From an uncultured Lentisphaeria bacterium (lineage in GTDB: Bacteria > Verrucomicrobiota > Lentisphaeria > Victivallales > Victivallaceae), in the NCBI GenBank assembly GCA_903821255.1, contig CAIJKT010000961.1, positions 1-7,514 of the forward strand: a stretch of DNA of 7,514 nucleotides, read 5' to 3'. The notes below the pieces were generated by a model. That model was not told the origin of the DNA. It did not search any database and saw only the letters and a list, made by a program, of their open reading frames with translations. This document shows, piece after piece, positions 1-5,654 of the stretch (its first letter is position 1; each line of letters starts with the position of its first letter). The position numbers were made by a program, and so were the translations under genes.

Positions 1-1
1 A

Positions 2-403
2 AACCTTTTCAATAAATGTGGAATAAATACTGCAAAAGCCGGAACAGGAACAGAAATAAAAGAAGATGAACAAGGCAAAAAGAAAAGAGTATCCACCGGT
101 AAACGGGCAATCGTAGAACATGGATTTCATTCGTTCCGTTATTCTTACATCTCTCACCATGCGGAAGCAGGCACCCCTCAAGCAGTGATACAGAAAAACG
201 CCGGACATAAAAATCCTGCAATGACAGAACATTATACGCAAATTTCAGATAATTCAGCAATTAAAACCAGTAACGTTTTAACTCTTATGGGGAGCAAGAC
301 GACAATCGCAATACCAGAACCAGAGCGCGAACGCTTGGCGGAACTGACTAAAACTTTACCGATTGAAAAGATCAAAGAACTTTTAACTATTGCGGAGAGA
401 TAA
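2..403 (+). CDS. Tyrosine recombinase (integrase), C-terminal catalytic part, 5' end outside window
   Basis: The frame is open from base 2 to the TAA at 401-403, giving 133 visible residues; the true start lies left of the window. The visible part is the end of a tyrosine recombinase catalytic domain, which cuts and rejoins DNA at att sites through a 3'-phosphotyrosine. Numbering from the window edge, the active-site series is H43-S-F-R46 (the HxxR box), H69 in AGHKNP, and the nucleophile Y78 in EHYTQ. Residues 15-36 are charged and Lys-rich, probably a loop before the HxxR box. About 55 residues follow the tyrosine, ending in a charged helix-like tail. The next gene starts 3 bases after the stop, so the two are probably cotranscribed. 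The family call is strong. The target site and whether this is an element integrase or a XerC-like enzyme cannot be seen, although the downstream replication genes favour an element integrase. Confidence 0.9.
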   Translation, partial: NLFNKCGINTAKAGTGTEIKEDEQGKKKRVSTGKRAIVEHGFHSFRYSYISHHAEAGTPQAVIQKNAGHKNPAMTEHYTQISDNSAIKTSNVLTLMGSKTTIAIPEPERERLAELTKTLPIEKIKELLTIAER

Positions 404-406
404 TAA

Positions 407-1360
407 ATGGACCTTCGATTGCTGAACAACAAGCGCGGCACACTTACTGCAAGGCACCCGCTATTAGAGGAAATATGGATTGAGCTGGAAAAAAAGCACC
501 CTGGCCAAAGCCGTAAACAGATTTACAGCAGCCACAAAGTGCCATTGGTTCCAAAAAGGACCTGTGAAGCTTATCGTTATCACGCCAAAGGCTCCGAAGA
601 TCCGCTATTCGAGCGTATTCCATTTGCATGTAACGATGAGCTGGAAACGGAGATGGAACGTTTTTTGCGCAATATTTACAATCTTGAAGACCACTACGCA
701 GACCGAGTGCAGACTCAAGCCGCGATTGATTCCGTTGGTAAACTACTGAACTCCGCAGGCACGAAAATAATCGGAAGGAAGCTTCAAGAAAGTCTTGATT
801 ACTTACAAGAAAAATTTAATGATATTGGACTTTTTGTAATTATTCCCAACATCAGTAATAATAAACCAATCCTGTTCACTGATTTTAGCTCTTTTAAAGA
901 TGACTTTTTAAGACGTGCCAGAATAGCGCTTAGGTTGGAAGAAATTCCAAAATTTTACTTCCGCTGGACCGGTTATATTGATACTATCAACGAGATCAGG
1001 AATACCGCTAATCTGGTTTCGAGTTGTTTTATCGAAAAGGAACGTATGGATTTAAACTTTGAAATGGCGCTTTCAGCAGTTTATGATTGCGGCCGCAGTT
1101 TTGAGAGAATCCACGTGGAACCGTACACCAGCGCGACGACGAGTGTTGCAAGGAGCAGTAGTGGAGGCAAAGCCACAATGGACATAATAAATTCAAAAAA
1201 AGCATTTGACGATGACGCTTTGCGGAATCTGGTCATTAAATATGTTAATGCTCATAGAACTCTCCCGGACCGGTCAATTAATCTGGCAGCTAAAGAACTT
1301 GCAAAATGTAATAAATTCCCATGTTCAAAAACAATTAAAGCCAAATTCAAAGCAGAATAG
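407..1360 (+). CDS. Protein of unknown function (317 aa) in the integrase operon
   Basis: I do not recognise this protein. The ATG at 407 has GGAG at 394-397 with a 9-base spacer and lies 3 bases behind the integrase stop, which supports the start and cotranscription. It is soluble-looking, with no signal peptide or membrane segment. The N-terminal 60 residues are basic (RKQIYSS, VPKRTCEAYRYH). The middle (about 75-215) looks mostly helical and charged, with a short hydrophobic stretch around GLFVIIP. After a Ser/Thr/Gly-rich linker (around TSATTSVARSSSGG) the last 60 residues (LPDRSINLAAKELAKCNKF and SKTIKAKF) could form a small helix-turn-helix, but this is weak inference. The gene is strikingly AT-rich compared with the primase and with hsdR. 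Position between integrase and HTH gene suggests a mobile-element accessory or regulatory role. No catalytic motif was seen. Confidence 0.8.
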   Translation: MDLRLLNNKRGTLTARHPLLEEIWIELEKKHPGQSRKQIYSSHKVPLVPKRTCEAYRYHAKGSEDPLFERIPFACNDELETEMERFLRNIYNLEDHYADRVQTQAAIDSVGKLLNSAGTKIIGRKLQESLDYLQEKFNDIGLFVIIPNISNNKPILFTDFSSFKDDFLRRARIALRLEEIPKFYFRWTGYIDTINEIRNTANLVSSCFIEKERMDLNFEMALSAVYDCGRSFERIHVEPYTSATTSVARSSSGGKATMDIINSKKAFDDDALRNLVIKYVNAHRTLPDRSINLAAKELAKCNKFPCSKTIKAKFKAE

Positions 1361-1421
1361 GAACCAATGAGAAACACTAAATCTAAAAGGAAAAAATAGG
1401 TTTTCTTGAGCTTAGTATTAG

Positions 1422-1440
1422 GAACACGAGTGCCGTGTTC
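1422..1440. promoter_or_regulatory. Perfect 7-bp inverted repeat upstream of the HTH gene, candidate operator
   Basis: GAACACG (1422-1428) is repeated as its exact reverse complement CGTGTTC (1434-1440), separated by 5 bases. It lies in the 169-base gap between the 317-residue protein and the HTH gene. There is no T-run after it, so it is a poor intrinsic terminator, and a dyad of this size is typical of a dimeric repressor site. The spacing does not fit the Bacillus-type LexA box (GAAC-N4-GTTC) or the GTTC-N7-GTTC type. Binding is inferred, not shown. Confidence 0.4.
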
Positions 1441-1516
1441 ACAACAATTTGACTCGATCTTTATATCAACCGCAGCCTGTGTGGCAACATGCGATATCAG
1501 GTTATTGCGACAATAT

Positions 1517-1520
1517 AAGG
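1517..1520 (+). promoter_or_regulatory. Shine-Dalgarno site fixing the HTH gene start at 1530
   Basis: AAGG at 1517-1520 is followed 9 bases later by the ATG at 1530. This is the main reason for choosing this start over the in-frame TTG at 1449, which would add 27 residues of non-family-like sequence. Confidence 0.55.
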
Positions 1521-1529
1521 ATTTGTATC

Positions 1530-1856
1530 ATGGAAATCTCAAAACGTATCACTTCTGAAATTCTGGCGGCAGCCACGGGCATTTTGCAGCCATACTGCCC
1601 AGGACTTTCCCCAATCGACCTTGTTCAGGCGATCACCAATCACAGAGCGGAAAAAGCTAAACCTAATGAATTGCAAGCGCCTTTGACCTATGCGCAGTTT
1701 GCCAAGTTGACCGGGTTATCTCTGCCTTCTGTCGCCAGAATGGCCGCCAGAGGGGATTTTCCCAAGTTGCGCATCGGCCTTCGTTCCGTCAGAATTCCCT
1801 TTGCCGCTGTTGAAAAGATACTTAACGGAACTCAATCCAGCGGGGAGTCAAAATGA
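1530..1856 (+). CDS. Small helix-turn-helix DNA-binding protein, excisionase/AlpA type
   Basis: This 108-residue protein has a C-terminal helix-turn-helix of the excisionase/AlpA/MerR-like kind at about residues 51-98: LTYAQFAKLTGLSLPSVAR gives the two helices, then ARGDFPKLRIGLRSVRIP forms the wing and FAAVEKIL the closing helix. The pattern of a wing with basic residues followed by an 'R-x-P' turn and short helix is characteristic of this family. The N-terminal 50 residues are helical-looking and unassigned. Such proteins bend att-site DNA for excision (Xis) or activate integrase and replication genes (AlpA of satellites). The TGA overlaps the next ATG as ATGA at 1853-1856, implying translational coupling with the primase, so it may be an operon regulator as well as an excision factor. 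An upstream in-frame TTG at 1449 gives a longer version but lacks a clear ribosome site. The HTH call is firm; Xis versus AlpA role is open. Confidence 0.82.
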   Translation: MEISKRITSEILAAATGILQPYCPGLSPIDLVQAITNHRAEKAKPNELQAPLTYAQFAKLTGLSLPSVARMAARGDFPKLRIGLRSVRIPFAAVEKILNGTQSSGESK

Positions 1857-4537
1857 TAGAAAATAATATCGATCATTCCGATTCTGACGGCCTCAAGGAA
1901 TGGTTCGGCGACGTTCTGACAAAGTCCGGAATTCCGAAGGATTTAGCCATTAAACTGGGCTGGAAACCTGTAGGGAAATCGTATATCAATTTGTGCCTCA
2001 GTTTTGCTCCCCAGTGCGGGAACCAACCTGTCGAAGGCTTTGAAATTCCTTACCTAGCTGCTGATGGTCAGGCGCTGGAAACTCCGGGCGGCGAGCCGTA
2101 TTTAAGGATACGTTTGCACTATGCTGCGGAGATTACCGACGACAAAGACGACAAGATAAAGGCGGCGAAGTATTTGTCTCCGAAAGGTGCAGGCATTCAA
2201 CCGTATATCCTGCCGGGGGTGTATGATTGGCTGATAGGCAATCCCAATGCTCCAATGATTGTGACTGAAGGGGAAAAAAAAGCTGTTTCGGCTTTTGTCA
2301 AAGGGTTAGCGATAGTCGGGATACCGGGTATCTGGTGCTGGAGTGACGGGGAGAAGAATCTGCACCCCCTGATTGCCGATTATCTCAAAGGCCGCAACGA
2401 AGTAGTCTTGATTTTCGACAGCGATGCGCTAAACCCGAAGAAGAAACCGGAGTTCGACCGGTGTGCTGAATATCTGGCTAATGCGCTGATACCGTTCAAC
2501 TGTACTTTGAAAGTCTGGGTCGTTCCCGGAGACAAAGCTGAGGATAAAGTAGGACTGGATGATTGGCTGGTAGCTGGCGGTACGCCGGAACTGGCAAGGG
2601 AGCTTATCGCGAAAGATGCAGTTACTGTATTTCCGCGCCCGCGAGTTGATGTTAACCCAGGACGGATAATTCCTGTAGCTGAGTTAATCGGCCAGAGTGC
2701 TGCCCGTCGGGGTGTTCTGTTCAGGTTTACTCCTAATGTAAGTTCCATGGGCGGTGAGGCTGTTTGCAATCCGGAAGACAAAGGCAGCATTTGCTTGCTG
2801 AATCCAACCGAAGGCGTCAGCTTGTTTGAGGAAATTGTGTCCCCTTTCAAACAAACGCCCAAAGGCCCGGTTGATGCGGTGTTTGCCGACAGTAAGATCC
2901 GCCAGATTACCTCTACTCCGGCATTCCTCCGGCAGCTTTCTCCGATAGTTTCTTTAAGTCATTGCCCGGTGCTGGTGATGAGCAAAGGGAAACTGCGGAC
3001 GATAACCGGCCATGACCTTGAATCCGGGATATGGGCGTCTGGCTCCGTCAATGAGCCGGAGTCTTTAGCTGAAGCCGTCTCTATACTGTTTTCGGTAGAC
3101 GCGGAGACGATGTTTGCATCGGAGGGGGACCGGAGCCGGGCGATGGCCCATATATTGTCTCCTGCGTTCGCCATGAGCGGAATTCTGCCCTGTGCCTCCC
3201 CGATACTGGCGATTGAGGGTAATGATTCACAGGCCGGAAAAGGGAAGAAGTCGAAGCGGACTGCGGCAATCTACAATGCCGTACCGGTCATTGTAAACCA
3301 GCCTGGCGGCTCCATCGGTTCGATAGAAGAAGGACTCGATGCCGCTTATATTTCCGGGGCAGAAATCATTTCCCTGGACAACATGGAGCAGCAAGGGCAG
3401 AAGCCGTTCTCCAGCCCGAAGATATGCTCCGCATTGACTGAAACCGTGTATACCGCCCGGGCCGCTTACTCGAAGAATGTGCAGTTGGATCCGAGGCGAC
3501 GAATTATCATGCTCACCTCAAATGGAATAATTTTGCTCAAGGACATCCTGAACCGGTGCTGTTTAGTCATGCTGCTCAAACAGAATGACCGGCGGTTCAA
3601 AGAATACCCGGAAGGTTCGCAGGAAGACCATATCCGGGCGAACTATCCAGTATATCTCGGTGCCGTGTTCCGGGTCATCCGGGAATGGCACAGCCGTGGC
3701 TGTCCGCAGTCGTCAATATCCGTATCCACCGGCTTTGAACGCTGGTGGCGGGTCATGGACTGGCTCGTTGTAAACATCTTCCAGTTAGCATCCGTCATTG
3801 ATGGTTATAAGGAAATCTCCACCAGAATAACTGATCCGGAACTGTCATGGTTGCGGAATGTGATTAATGCTGCCGTTGAGGCCGGAAAGGCTGATCAAGC
3901 GTTACAAATCACCGAGCTTCTGGAAGTCATGATCGAAGCCCGGCTTGATCTGCCTGGATGTACCGGCGTGTACTCGATTGAACAGTTAACCGAAGATAAA
4001 CAGAAAACCTTGATTATGATCATTGGTCAACGTGTAGGCCGGTTATTCCGGAAACACGGCAAGCAGGATGAGATAGTTATCACCCCGTGGAGAATAATTA
4101 GGACAGAGGAGCTACGGACCTATTCCGCAGGGAGCAAGGAAATTAAGCTTTATACCATAAGCCAGCTGCCGACAGTATCCGGGGATATGATTATGAAGGA
4201 TATCATTCAACAGTCAGAATCACCGCTGCCGGTTATAACCGAGTCGGTCTGCAATGATCAAGTTTTAACGTCACCGCCGGAGGTCACCGGGGATATTGCC
4301 AAATGTCCTGTACCGCCAGCAACTGTAACCCGGAATGTTGTCAACTTTAAACCATTCCCATCTCTGCCGCCTGGTATGTCCGGAAAAGTTGTCAACGTCA
4401 ATCCTGTACCCCCCCCAGCCATCGATAGTATCCGGGAAAGTTGCCACCGTCAATCCCGTGTCCCATCCACAGCCACCGAAGATATCCGGGAAAGTTGTCA
4501 ATTGTCCCGTACCGCCACCGAAAGTGTCCGGGAGTGA
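1853..4537 (+). CDS. DUF3854-type TOPRIM primase fused to P-loop ATPase (replication protein), C-terminal tail probably frameshifted
   Basis: This 894-residue protein starts at ATG 1853, 5 bases after GGGGAG and overlapping the HTH stop. Residues about 60-120 (GFEIPYL, LRIRLHY, KYLSPKGAGIQPYI) and 135-240 match the DUF3854 TOPRIM domain: the acidic glutamate in TEGEKKA (138-144), FDSDA (188-192) and the LDDW (236-239) are the expected metal-binding signatures of primases. No CHC2 zinc motif is visible. Residues about 450-575 form a P-loop ATPase of the kind fused to primases in satellites: GNDSQAGKGKK (456-466) at the Walker A place, IISLDN (505-510) as Walker B, LTSNG (554-558) as sensor 1, and an arginine at 568 as possible finger. 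Walker A has Gly where Ser/Thr is usual. It probably primes and unwinds DNA for the element. From about residue 809 the protein becomes a Pro-rich tandem repeat; an 8-C run at 4409-4416 throws it out of phase, so residues after about 855 are probably not the ancestral tail. Removing one C gives a 909-residue product ending at 4583. Confidence 0.85.
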   Translation: MIENNIDHSDSDGLKEWFGDVLTKSGIPKDLAIKLGWKPVGKSYINLCLSFAPQCGNQPVEGFEIPYLAADGQALETPGGEPYLRIRLHYAAEITDDKDDKIKAAKYLSPKGAGIQPYILPGVYDWLIGNPNAPMIVTEGEKKAVSAFVKGLAIVGIPGIWCWSDGEKNLHPLIADYLKGRNEVVLIFDSDALNPKKKPEFDRCAEYLANALIPFNCTLKVWVVPGDKAEDKVGLDDWLVAGGTPELARELIAKDAVTVFPRPRVDVNPGRIIPVAELIGQSAARRGVLFRFTPNVSSMGGEAVCNPEDKGSICLLNPTEGVSLFEEIVSPFKQTPKGPVDAVFADSKIRQITSTPAFLRQLSPIVSLSHCPVLVMSKGKLRTITGHDLESGIWASGSVNEPESLAEAVSILFSVDAETMFASEGDRSRAMAHILSPAFAMSGILPCASPILAIEGNDSQAGKGKKSKRTAAIYNAVPVIVNQPGGSIGSIEEGLDAAYISGAEIISLDNMEQQGQKPFSSPKICSALTETVYTARAAYSKNVQLDPRRRIIMLTSNGIILLKDILNRCCLVMLLKQNDRRFKEYPEGSQEDHIRANYPVYLGAVFRVIREWHSRGCPQSSISVSTGFERWWRVMDWLVVNIFQLASVIDGYKEISTRITDPELSWLRNVINAAVEAGKADQALQITELLEVMIEARLDLPGCTGVYSIEQLTEDKQKTLIMIIGQRVGRLFRKHGKQDEIVITPWRIIRTEELRTYSAGSKEIKLYTISQLPTVSGDMIMKDIIQQSESPLPVITESVCNDQVLTSPPEVTGDIAKCPVPPATVTRNVVNFKPFPSLPPGMSGKVVNVNPVPPPAIDSIRESCHRQSRVPSTATEDIRESCQLSRTATESVRE
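4286..4532 (+). repeat. Tandem repeat encoding the Pro-rich primase tail
   Basis: Degenerate copies of a 42-54 base unit encode (V/I)SGKVV-x-VNPVPPP-like peptide. Equivalent Thr/Ser codons (ACC or TCC before GG) start at 4286, 4328, 4379, 4431, 4485 and 4527. The steps are 42, 51, 52, 54 and 42; all are multiples of three except the 52, which contains the 8-C run. Several copies carry the 9-base palindrome GTTGTCAAC (4337-4345, 4388-4396; GTTGTCAAT at 4494-4502; degenerate GTTGCCACC at 4440-4448). The tail is probably an unstructured linker; the DNA could also be a binding-site array. Confidence 0.75.
4409..4416 (+). other. Poly-C tract (8 C) with reading-frame break in the primase tail
   Basis: Eight consecutive C bases follow GTA. 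Upstream, the peptide repeat is read in the gene's own frame; downstream, the same peptide repeat (SGKVATVNPV, ISGKVVNCPVPPPKVSG) appears only in the +1 frame, which stays open to a TAA at 4581-4583. One C fewer would restore it. This is either a slippage mutation, a phase-variable tract, or a base-calling error in a homopolymer. Confidence 0.7.
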
Positions 4538-4592
4538 ATGTTATCATGAAAGGACAGCTCCAGACTTAATCTTAGACCTGTAAAAGTAAAGG

Positions 4593-4636
4593 AAAAGCCC
4601 GTTGAAAGCCTGTTAAAGCCTGTTAAGCTTGTTAAC
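4593..4636 (+). repeat. Left array of four iteron-like repeats (GCCYGTTRA)
   Basis: Units GCCCGTTGA (4597), GCCTGTTAA (4608), GCCTGTTAA (4618) and GCTTGTTAA (4627) are direct copies with steps of 11, 10 and 9 bases, about one helical turn, so all copies face the same side of the DNA. The array starts 9 bases after the stop of the restored primase frame and is the inverted partner of the array at 4711-4751. Repeat content is seen directly; protein binding is inferred. Confidence 0.8.
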
Positions 4637-4656
4637 GTAAAACTTTATAGTATAAT
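4629..4656 (+). promoter_or_regulatory. Candidate sigma-70 promoter inside the origin-like region
   Basis: TTGTTA (4629-4634, 4 of 6 matches to the -35 consensus) lies 16 bases before a perfect TATAAT (4651-4656). The -35 overlaps the last left-array unit, so a protein bound to the repeats would compete with RNA polymerase. Transcription would run through the right array toward the helicase remnant. The surroundings are so AT-rich that a chance match is possible. Confidence 0.35.
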
Positions 4657-4710
4657 TAAATATTCATTTGTTTTGATTTATAGTTTTAAAGAATTTCAAT
4701 AACTCGCTTC
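4637..4710. other. AT-rich core between inverted arrays, candidate replication origin
   Basis: Between the two oppositely oriented repeat arrays, bases 4638-4700 hold only 8 G/C in 63, about 87% A+T. No reading frame of note crosses it. Opposed iteron arrays around an AT-rich stretch of about 80 bp beside a rep gene is the arrangement described for SaPI-type satellite origins, where Rep binds the repeats and melts the core. By analogy this is the likely start site for the upstream primase-ATPase. The alternative is the loop of a long RNA hairpin. Confidence 0.55.
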
Positions 4711-4751
4711 AACGGGCTCAACGGGCTTTAACGGGCTTTAACAGGCTTTTT
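4711..4751 (-). repeat. Right array of four inverted iteron-like repeats (AACRGGCTT)
   Basis: AACGGGCTC (4711), AACGGGCTT (4720 onward), AACGGGCTT (4730 onward) and AACAGGCTT (4740 onward) are reverse complements of the left units, with steps of 9, 10 and 10 bases, mirroring the left spacing. As RNA the two arms would pair over about 40 bp with several U-G pairs, one C-A and one A-C mismatch and a single bulge. The last unit runs into five T, so a terminator-like role is also conceivable. Confidence 0.8.
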
Positions 4752-4796
4752 AAATTATAATCTGTAATCAAGCATGTGTTTTCCCGGATAGATTAA

Positions 4797-5489
4797 AGAT
4801 GCCCGGACTGCTTTTATAAAGACGTACCTTCCGGCGTATTCAAACTTCCGTCTAAATCAGACTCCGGCAGGATGAACGCCTTCCTCTCCGCACCCCGGCA
4901 GATATCGAACATACCGGGCGACTTCAACACGTCTGCCGGTGACAAGGATGCGCCGAAGCTGGTTAGAGCCGTCCAGGAAATCAGGAACCGGATCAAGGCC
5001 GATCCCAACTACCGTGGCGTCACCTATTCGACATATCTCGGTCACGGCCTGCTGCCGATGCAGAAGCAGTTGAAGGGGGTGCCGACCGGGTTGTTCACCG
5101 GTGAGGAATCCGCCCGGCGCAAGAAGGAATTGGTCGAGGCCTATAACAGCGGGAAGATAAAACAGCTGCTGTTGTCCGGGTCGGGCGCTGAAGGTCTGGA
5201 TTTGAAAGGCACCAAGCTCATGCAAATTCTCGAGCCGCACTGGAATAATCCGTTGCTGGACCAGGTCAAGGCCCGGGCGGTCAGATACATGTCGCATGCG
5301 GCTTTGCCGGAGAACGAGCGGAAGGTTGAAATCCAGAACTATCAGGCTACATTACCGGAGACGGGCTGGTGGTTATGGAAGAACCGGGAAAAGAGCTCGG
5401 ACGTTTATATGGATGAAATAGCGAAACAGAAAGAACATTTAAATAATCAGTTCTTGTCCGCATTGCAGGAAGCATCGGACGAGGCGTAA
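4797..5489 (+). pseudogene. Superfamily 2 / SNF2-like helicase, C-terminal half only (5'-truncated remnant)
   Basis: The frame opens after a TAA at 4794 and ends at 5489. From the first ATG (4872) it gives 205 residues: QEIRNRI...GVTYSTYLGHGL (motif IV region, 35-60), GLFTGEES (73-80), LLLSGSGAEGLDLKG (99-113, motif V) and DQVKARAVRYMSH (130-142, motif VI, Q and both R kept). This is the second RecA-like lobe of an SF2 helicase; the lobe with Walker A and DEXH is absent. Family-like sequence (VPSGVFKLPS) continues upstream of the ATG, and that ATG has no properly spaced ribosome site (AGG touches it), so the gene is best read as truncated rather than a small complete gene. Motif VI has K-A where G is usual in this family (QVIGR), a possible decay sign. 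It could not hydrolyse ATP alone. The truncation point lies just beyond the inverted arrays, suggesting a recombination or deletion junction there. Confidence 0.75.
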
Positions 5490-5500
5490 TGGGGGCTGCT

Positions 5501-5568
5501 GGCTGTTGGGGGCTCAGGCGGCATTAGGGAGCGCAAGCGACCATTTGCCGCCTGAGTACATAACAGCC
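5501..5568. repeat. Nested hairpin between convergent genes (terminator, REP-like or transposon-end structure)
   Basis: An inner perfect 11-bp stem, CTCAGGCGGCA (5513-5523) with TGCCGCCTGAG (5546-5556), encloses a 22-base loop and is itself enclosed by an outer 7-bp stem, GGCTGTT (5501-5507) with AACAGCC (5562-5568); the side gaps are 5 bases each. It lies between the 3' end of the helicase remnant and the 3' end of hsdR. It could act as a bidirectional transcription barrier, but no T-run follows on either strand, so a REP-like or mobile-element palindrome is equally likely. The stems are seen; the role is inferred. Confidence 0.6.
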
Positions 5569-5654
5569 GAGCCGATCATTATTCCACAAATAAATTTTAT
5601 GTAAACCGGCATTTATCATCCACGCATCGGGGAGCTGGTTGTCTCTCTCTCAGG

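Noticed and set aside
1367..1399. Tiny 10-residue basic reading frame with AGGA upstream
   Set aside because: Too short and too simple (Lys/Arg/Ser) to support as a gene, although a leader peptide cannot be excluded.
1449..1467. TTGACT as a -35 box for the HTH-primase operon
   Set aside because: No -10-like hexamer at 15-19 bases; the nearby TATATC is only 7 bases away.
1449..1529. TTG start at 1449 extending the HTH protein to 135 residues
   Set aside because: No clear ribosome site precedes it and the added 27 residues look non-coding; ATG 1530 has AAGG at a 9-base spacing.
2380..2862. 160-residue minus-strand frame
   Set aside because: Antisense shadow of the primase TOPRIM and linker region; Ser/Pro/Thr-rich with no family resemblance.
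4271..4501. Minus-strand frame with repeated FPD/GG peptides
   Set aside because: The repetition only mirrors the DNA repeat of the primase tail on the opposite strand.
4593..4751. CRISPR array
   Set aside because: Units are 9-10 bases, touch each other without spacers and switch orientation, unlike CRISPR repeats.
4857..5297. 146-residue minus-strand frame
   Set aside because: Lies opposite the helicase C-lobe, whose motifs V and VI show the coding strand is plus.
5501..5568. Integron attC site
   Set aside because: The outer arms read GTT on the left and AAC on the right, opposite to the attC order, and no cassette array or IntI is seen.
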